Positions 59,101 to 64,000 of a stretch of 64,000 nucleotides of DNA are shown here, piece after piece. Source of the DNA: Mactra quadrangularis (lineage: Eukaryota; Mollusca; Bivalvia; Venerida; Mactridae); NCBI GenBank assembly GCA_025267735.1, contig CM046303.1, forward strand, positions 31,038,380-31,102,379. Direction: 5' to 3'. A program made the position numbers and the translations under genes. Every line of letters begins with the position of its first letter. Position 1 is the stretch's first letter. The notes below the pieces were generated by a model that saw only the letters and a list, made by a program, of their open reading frames with translations, was not told where the DNA came from and ran no database searches.

Positions 59101-60400
59101 AATAACTTTACAGTGAGACACGTCATTCTATCAGTACCCACATGTAGGCATCTGTCTTCAATAAAGATAACATATTCACTCCAACTAAGACATTTCATTT
59201 TATCATAACTCTCATGGAGGCTTCTATCTTCAAAAAAACCAAACAAACACACAATAAGACATGTCATTTTATCTTTACCGTCAGGAACGCATTTATCTTC
59301 AAATAAAATGTCATACCCCCCTTATGACAGGTCATTTTTTTATATTTTCAGGTAAGTACCTGCCTTGAATAAGATAACACACACGCAATATGACATGTCA
59401 TGCTTACCATTTTCTTATTTCTGTCCTCAAATTAGATAAATGCACACTATGACATGTCATTCTTTTTCTCAATTAAAATAACAGACACACGTTATTGCAT
59501 GTCATCCTTTCCTTATTTTATAGTTAGTATCAGTCTTGAATTACGATAACATATATTCCCTGTTAGACATGTCATTTCATTAAACTCTCAAGTAAAATTC
59601 TGTCGATAGTAAAAATATCATGCACACTATATGACATGTCATTCAATTAAGATAACAAACACAATATGACATGTCATTTTATCATCACCAATATTGGGAT
59701 TTTTATCTTCAATTTGAAAAAAATAACTTTACAATAAGACATGTCATTCTATCAGTACCCGCTTGTAGGCATCTGTCTTCAATAAAGATAGCATATACAC
59801 ACAAACTAAGGCATTTCATTTTATCATAACTCTCATGGAGGCTTCTATCTTCAAAAAACAACTAAACAAATACACAATAAGACATGTCACTTTATCATTA
59901 CCCTCAGGTACGCATCTATCTTCAAATAAAATGTCATACCCCCTTATGACATGTCACTTTTTTCTATATTCTCAGGTAAGTATCTGTCTTAAATAAGATA
60001 ACACACACGCAATATGACATGTCATTCTTTCCCTTTTCTAAGGTAAGTATCTGTCCTCAATTAAAATAACAGACACACATGATGGCATGTCATCCTTTCC
60101 TTATTCTACAGTTAGTATCAGTTTTAAATTAAGATAACACGTATATCCTGCTAGACATGTCATTCTATCATAAATCTCATGTAAGATTCAGTCTTTAGTA
60201 AAACTTTCATGCACACTATTTGATATGTCATTCTATCCCTATTCTAAGGTAAATACCTGTCTTCAATTAAGAAAACAAATATAATATGACATGTCATTCT
60301 AACATTACCCTCATGTAAGTTTCTATCTTCAATTAAAATATCATTCACAAACACTTATACATGTCATTCTATCATTACCCCAATGAAGGCATCTGTCTTC
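56130..60400. repeat. ~70-bp satellite, diverged section
   Basis: Monomers of about 60-70 bp are anchored by (T)GACATGTCATTCT, followed by a variable TATCATTACCCT..TAGGCATCT block, CTTCAATTAAGATAACA and ACACAATA. Many monomers carry the perfect palindrome TGACATGTCA. A block beginning CAGTCTTGAATTACGATAAC recurs at 58911 and about 59530 (about 620 bp apart), showing higher-order structure. Confidence 0.93.
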
Positions 60401-63400
60401 AATTAAGATAACATTAACGCAATATGTCATGTCTTTGTATTCCATATTCTCCGGTACGTATCTGTTTTCAATTAAGATAACATTCTTACACTATGACATG
60501 TCATTCTATCATAACCCTAATGTAGATTTCTATCGTCAATTAAAATATCATTCACAAACACTTAGGCATATCATTCTATCTAAACCCTCATGTAGGTTTC
60601 TATTTTCAATTAAAATATCATTTACAAACACTTATACATGTCATTCTATCATAACTTTCATGAAGGCATCTATCCTCATACAAATAACATAAACGCAATA
60701 TGTCATGTCATTTTTTTTTCATTTTCTTCGGTACGTATCTGTTATCAATTAAGATAACATTTTTACACTATGGCATGTCATTCTATCTTTACCCTCATGT
60801 AGGTTTCTATCTTCAATTAAAATATCATTTACAAACACTTAGGCATGTCTTTCTATCATTACCTTCATGTAGGTTTCTATGTTCAATTTAAATATCATTC
60901 ACAAACACTTCGGCATTTCATTCTATCATAACCCTCATGTAGGTTTCTATCTTCAATAAAAATATCATTCACAAACACTTATACATGATATTCTATCATT
61001 ACCCCCATGTAAGCATCTGTCTTGAATTAAGAAAACATGAACGCGATATGTCATGTCATTTTATTCCATATTCTCAGGTACGTATCTGTTATCAATTAAG
61101 ATAACATTCTTGCAATATGTCATGTCTTTCTATCATTACCCTCATGTAGGTTTCTATCTTCAATTAAAATATCATTCACAAACACTTATACATGTCATTC
61201 TATCATAACTTTCATGAAGGCATCTATCCTCAAATAAAGTAACATGAACGCAATATGTCATGTCATTTTTTTCATTTTCTCCGGTACGTATCTGTTATCG
61301 ATTAAGATAACATTTTTACACTTAGGCATGTCATTCTATCATTACCCTCATGTAGGTTTCTATCTTCAATTAAAATATCATTCACAAACACTTAAGCATG
61401 TCATTCTGTCATTACCCTCATGTAGGTTTCTATCTTCAATGAAAATATCATTTACAAAACTTATACATGTCATTCTATCATTACCTTCCTGTAGGCATCT
61501 GTCTTCAAATAAGATAACAAAAACGCAATATGTCATGTCATTTTATTCCATATTCTCCGGTACGTATCTGTTTTTAATTTAGATAACATTCTTGCACTAA
61601 GACATGTCTTTCTATCATTACCCTCAAGTAGGTTTCTATCTTCAATTAAAATATCATTCACAAACACTTACACATGTCATTCTATCATTACCCCCATGTA
61701 GGCATCTATCCTCAAATAAAATAACATGAACGCAATATGTCATGTCATTCTTTTTTTCCAGTACGTATCTGTTATCAATTAAGATAGCATTTTTACACTA
61801 TGGCATGTCATTCTATCTTTACCCTCATGTAGGTTTCTATATTCAATTAAAATATCATTCACAAACACTTAGGCATGTCATTCTTACATTACCCTCATTT
61901 AGGTTTCTATCTTCAATGAAAATATCATTCACAAACACTTATACATGTCATTCTATCATAACCCCCATGTAGGCATCTGTCTTCAATTAAGATAACAAAA
62001 ATGCAATATGTCATGTCATTTTATTCCATATTCTCTGGCACGTATCTGTTATCAATTAAGATAACATTCTTGCACTAGGACATGTCATTCTATCATCACC
62101 CTCATGAAGGTTTCTGTCTTCAATTAAAATATCATTCACAAACACTTAGGCATGTTATTCGATCTTTACCCTCATGCAGGTTTTTTTATTTTCAATTAAA
62201 ATATCATTGACAAACACTTATACATGTCATTCTATCATTACCCCAATGTAGGCATCTATCTTCAAATAAAATAACATAAACGCAATATGTCATGTCATTC
62301 TTTTTTCTCCAGTACGTATCTGTTATCAATTAAGATAGCATTTTTACACTATGGCATGTCATTCTATCATTACCCTCATGTAGGTTTCTATCTTCAATTA
62401 AAATATCATTCACAAACACTTCGGCATGTCATTCTATCATTATCCTCATGTAGGTTTCTATCTTCAATTAAAATATCATTCACAAACACTTCGGCATGTC
62501 ATTCTAACATTACCCTCATGTAGGTTGCTATCTTCAATGAAAATATCATTCACAAACACTTATACATGTCATTCTATCATTACCCCCATGTAGGCATCTG
62601 TCATCAATTAAAATAACAAAAATGCAATATGTCATGTCTTTGTATTCCATATTCTCCGGTACGTATCTGTTATCATTTAAGATAACATTCTTGAAGTATG
62701 ACACGTCATTCTATCATTGCCCTCATGTAGGTTTCTATCTTCAATTAAAATATCATTCACATACACTTATACATGTCATTCTATCATTACCCCAATGTAG
62801 GCATCTATCCTCAAAAAAAATAACATGAGCGCAATATGTCATGTCATTCTTTTTTTCTCCGGTACGTATCTGTTATCAATTAAGATAGCATTTTTAAACT
62901 ATTGCATGTCATTCTATCTTTGCCCTCATGTAGGTTTCTATCTTCAATTAAAATATCATTCACTAACACTTAGGCATGTCGTTCTATCATTATCCTCATG
63001 CAGGTTTCTATATTCAATTAAAATATCATTTACAAACACTTAGGCATGTCATTCTATCATTACCCTCATGTAGGTTTCTATCTTCAATTAAAATATCATT
63101 CACAAACACTTAGGCATGTCATTCTTACATTACCCTCATTTAGGTTTCTATCTTCAATGAAAATATCATTCACAAACACTTATACATGTCATTCTATCAT
63201 AACCCCCATGTAGGCATCTGTCTTCAATTAAGATAACAAAAATGCAATATGTCATGTCATTTTATTCCATATTCACTGGCACGTATCTGTTATCAATTAA
63301 GATAACATTCTTGCACTAGGACATGTCATTCTATCACCACCCTCATGAAGGTTTCTGTCTTCAATTAAAATATCATTCTCGAACACTTAGGCATGTTATT

Positions 63401-64000
63401 CGATCTTTACCCTCATGCAGGTTTCTATTTTCAATTAAAATATTATTGACAAACACTTATACATGTCATTCTATCATTACCCCATTGTAGGCATCTATCT
63501 TCAAATAAAATAACATGAACGCAATATGTCATGTCATTCTTTTTTCTCCGGTACGTATCTGTTATCAATTAAGATAGCATTTTTACACTATGGCATGTCA
63601 TTCTATCATTACCCTCATGTAGGTTTCTATCTTCAATTAAAATATCATCCCCAAACACTTCGGCATGTCATTCTAACATTACCCTCATGTAGGTTTCTAT
63701 CTTCAATGAAAATATCATTCACAAACACTTATACATGTCATTCTATCATTACCCCCATGTAGGCATCTGTCATCAATTAAAATAACAAAAATGCAATATG
63801 TCATGTCTTTGTATTCCATATTTTCCGGTACGTATCTGTTATCATTTAAGATAACATTCTTGAAGTATGACACGTCATTCTATCATTGCCCTCATGTAGG
63901 TTTCTATCTTCAATTAAAATATCATTCACAAACACTTATACATGTCATTCTATCATTACCCCAATGTAGGCATCTATCCTCAAATAAAATAACATGAGCG
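60401..64000. repeat. ~70-bp satellite, younger section with ~1.24-kb higher-order unit
   Basis: Monomers take the form ACATGTCATTCTATCATTAC, then CCTCATGTAGGTTTCTATCT, then TCAATTAAAATATCATTCAC and AAACACTTAT. Distinctive monomers recur about 1240 bp apart (61877/63119, 62287/63526); one pair is 70 bp closer (62622/63791), a one-monomer loss. The array runs off the right edge. All open frames here are repeat products. Confidence 0.95.

Noticed and set aside
60429..63997. Family of plus-strand ORFs sharing YLLSIKITFLHYGMSFY
   Set aside because: They track the 70-bp satellite monomers; homogeneity is explained by the DNA repeat and no splice or promoter context exists.

Overview
The window is animal nuclear DNA. 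It has split genes with GT-AG introns, very low gene density, and dense nested mobile elements. Two genes are recognisable metazoan orthologues, TMA16 and FBXL15. The repeat landscape (several tRNA-derived SINE families, hAT-type MITEs with 8-bp target duplications, and repeats containing 'GGGGCATAACTCC' and 'AACGTCAACGCCGACGCC') is what I associate with bivalve molluscs. That placement is inference from recall, not a search result.

0-3.3 kb holds a divergent gene pair. An unrecognised gene on the minus strand has two spliced exons and runs off the left edge. TMA16 on the plus strand has a single intact coding exon behind a probable non-coding 5' exon. 3.3-10.3 kb is mobile elements: an inverted pair of MITE copies, a hAT MITE with an 8-bp duplication, a repeat family also found at 11.8 and 55 kb, a 143-bp repeat between 36-bp direct repeats, and a 2.4-kb element with ~340-bp inverted termini.

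10.3-15.0 kb is the complete FBXL15 gene (minus strand, four coding exons, 315 residues), rebuilt by phase-matched splice sites. The 2.4-kb element sits exactly at its stop codon, so the TAA lies inside the target-site duplication. A 5.1-kb LTR element with no gag/pol and near-identical LTRs begins 409 bp upstream of its start codon.

20.5-35 kb has a CTGG microsatellite, an element with repeated GACGATCCGTCCCC motifs in both arms, a ~2.5-kb 35-bp minisatellite with 105-bp higher order, a mariner-like transposase relic, a dimer of a TIR element rich in hairpins, and a frameshifted LINE reverse-transcriptase relic. 35-53 kb is a SINE-rich region with tRNA-like heads, MITEs and weak signs of one gene's 5' end (39.4 and 49.7 kb). 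53.8-54.6 kb carries two phase-compatible terminal exons of an unrecognised minus-strand gene. From about 56.1 kb to the right edge is a ~70-bp satellite with higher-order structure and the recurring palindrome TGACATGTCA; a small outlying island of it lies at 53.4-53.6 kb.

The genes do not form an operon or pathway. I found no CRISPR array, rRNA, convincing functional tRNA gene or bacterial operon. All exon models rest on splice-site reading, frame continuity and remembered family sequence; none was checked against transcripts.
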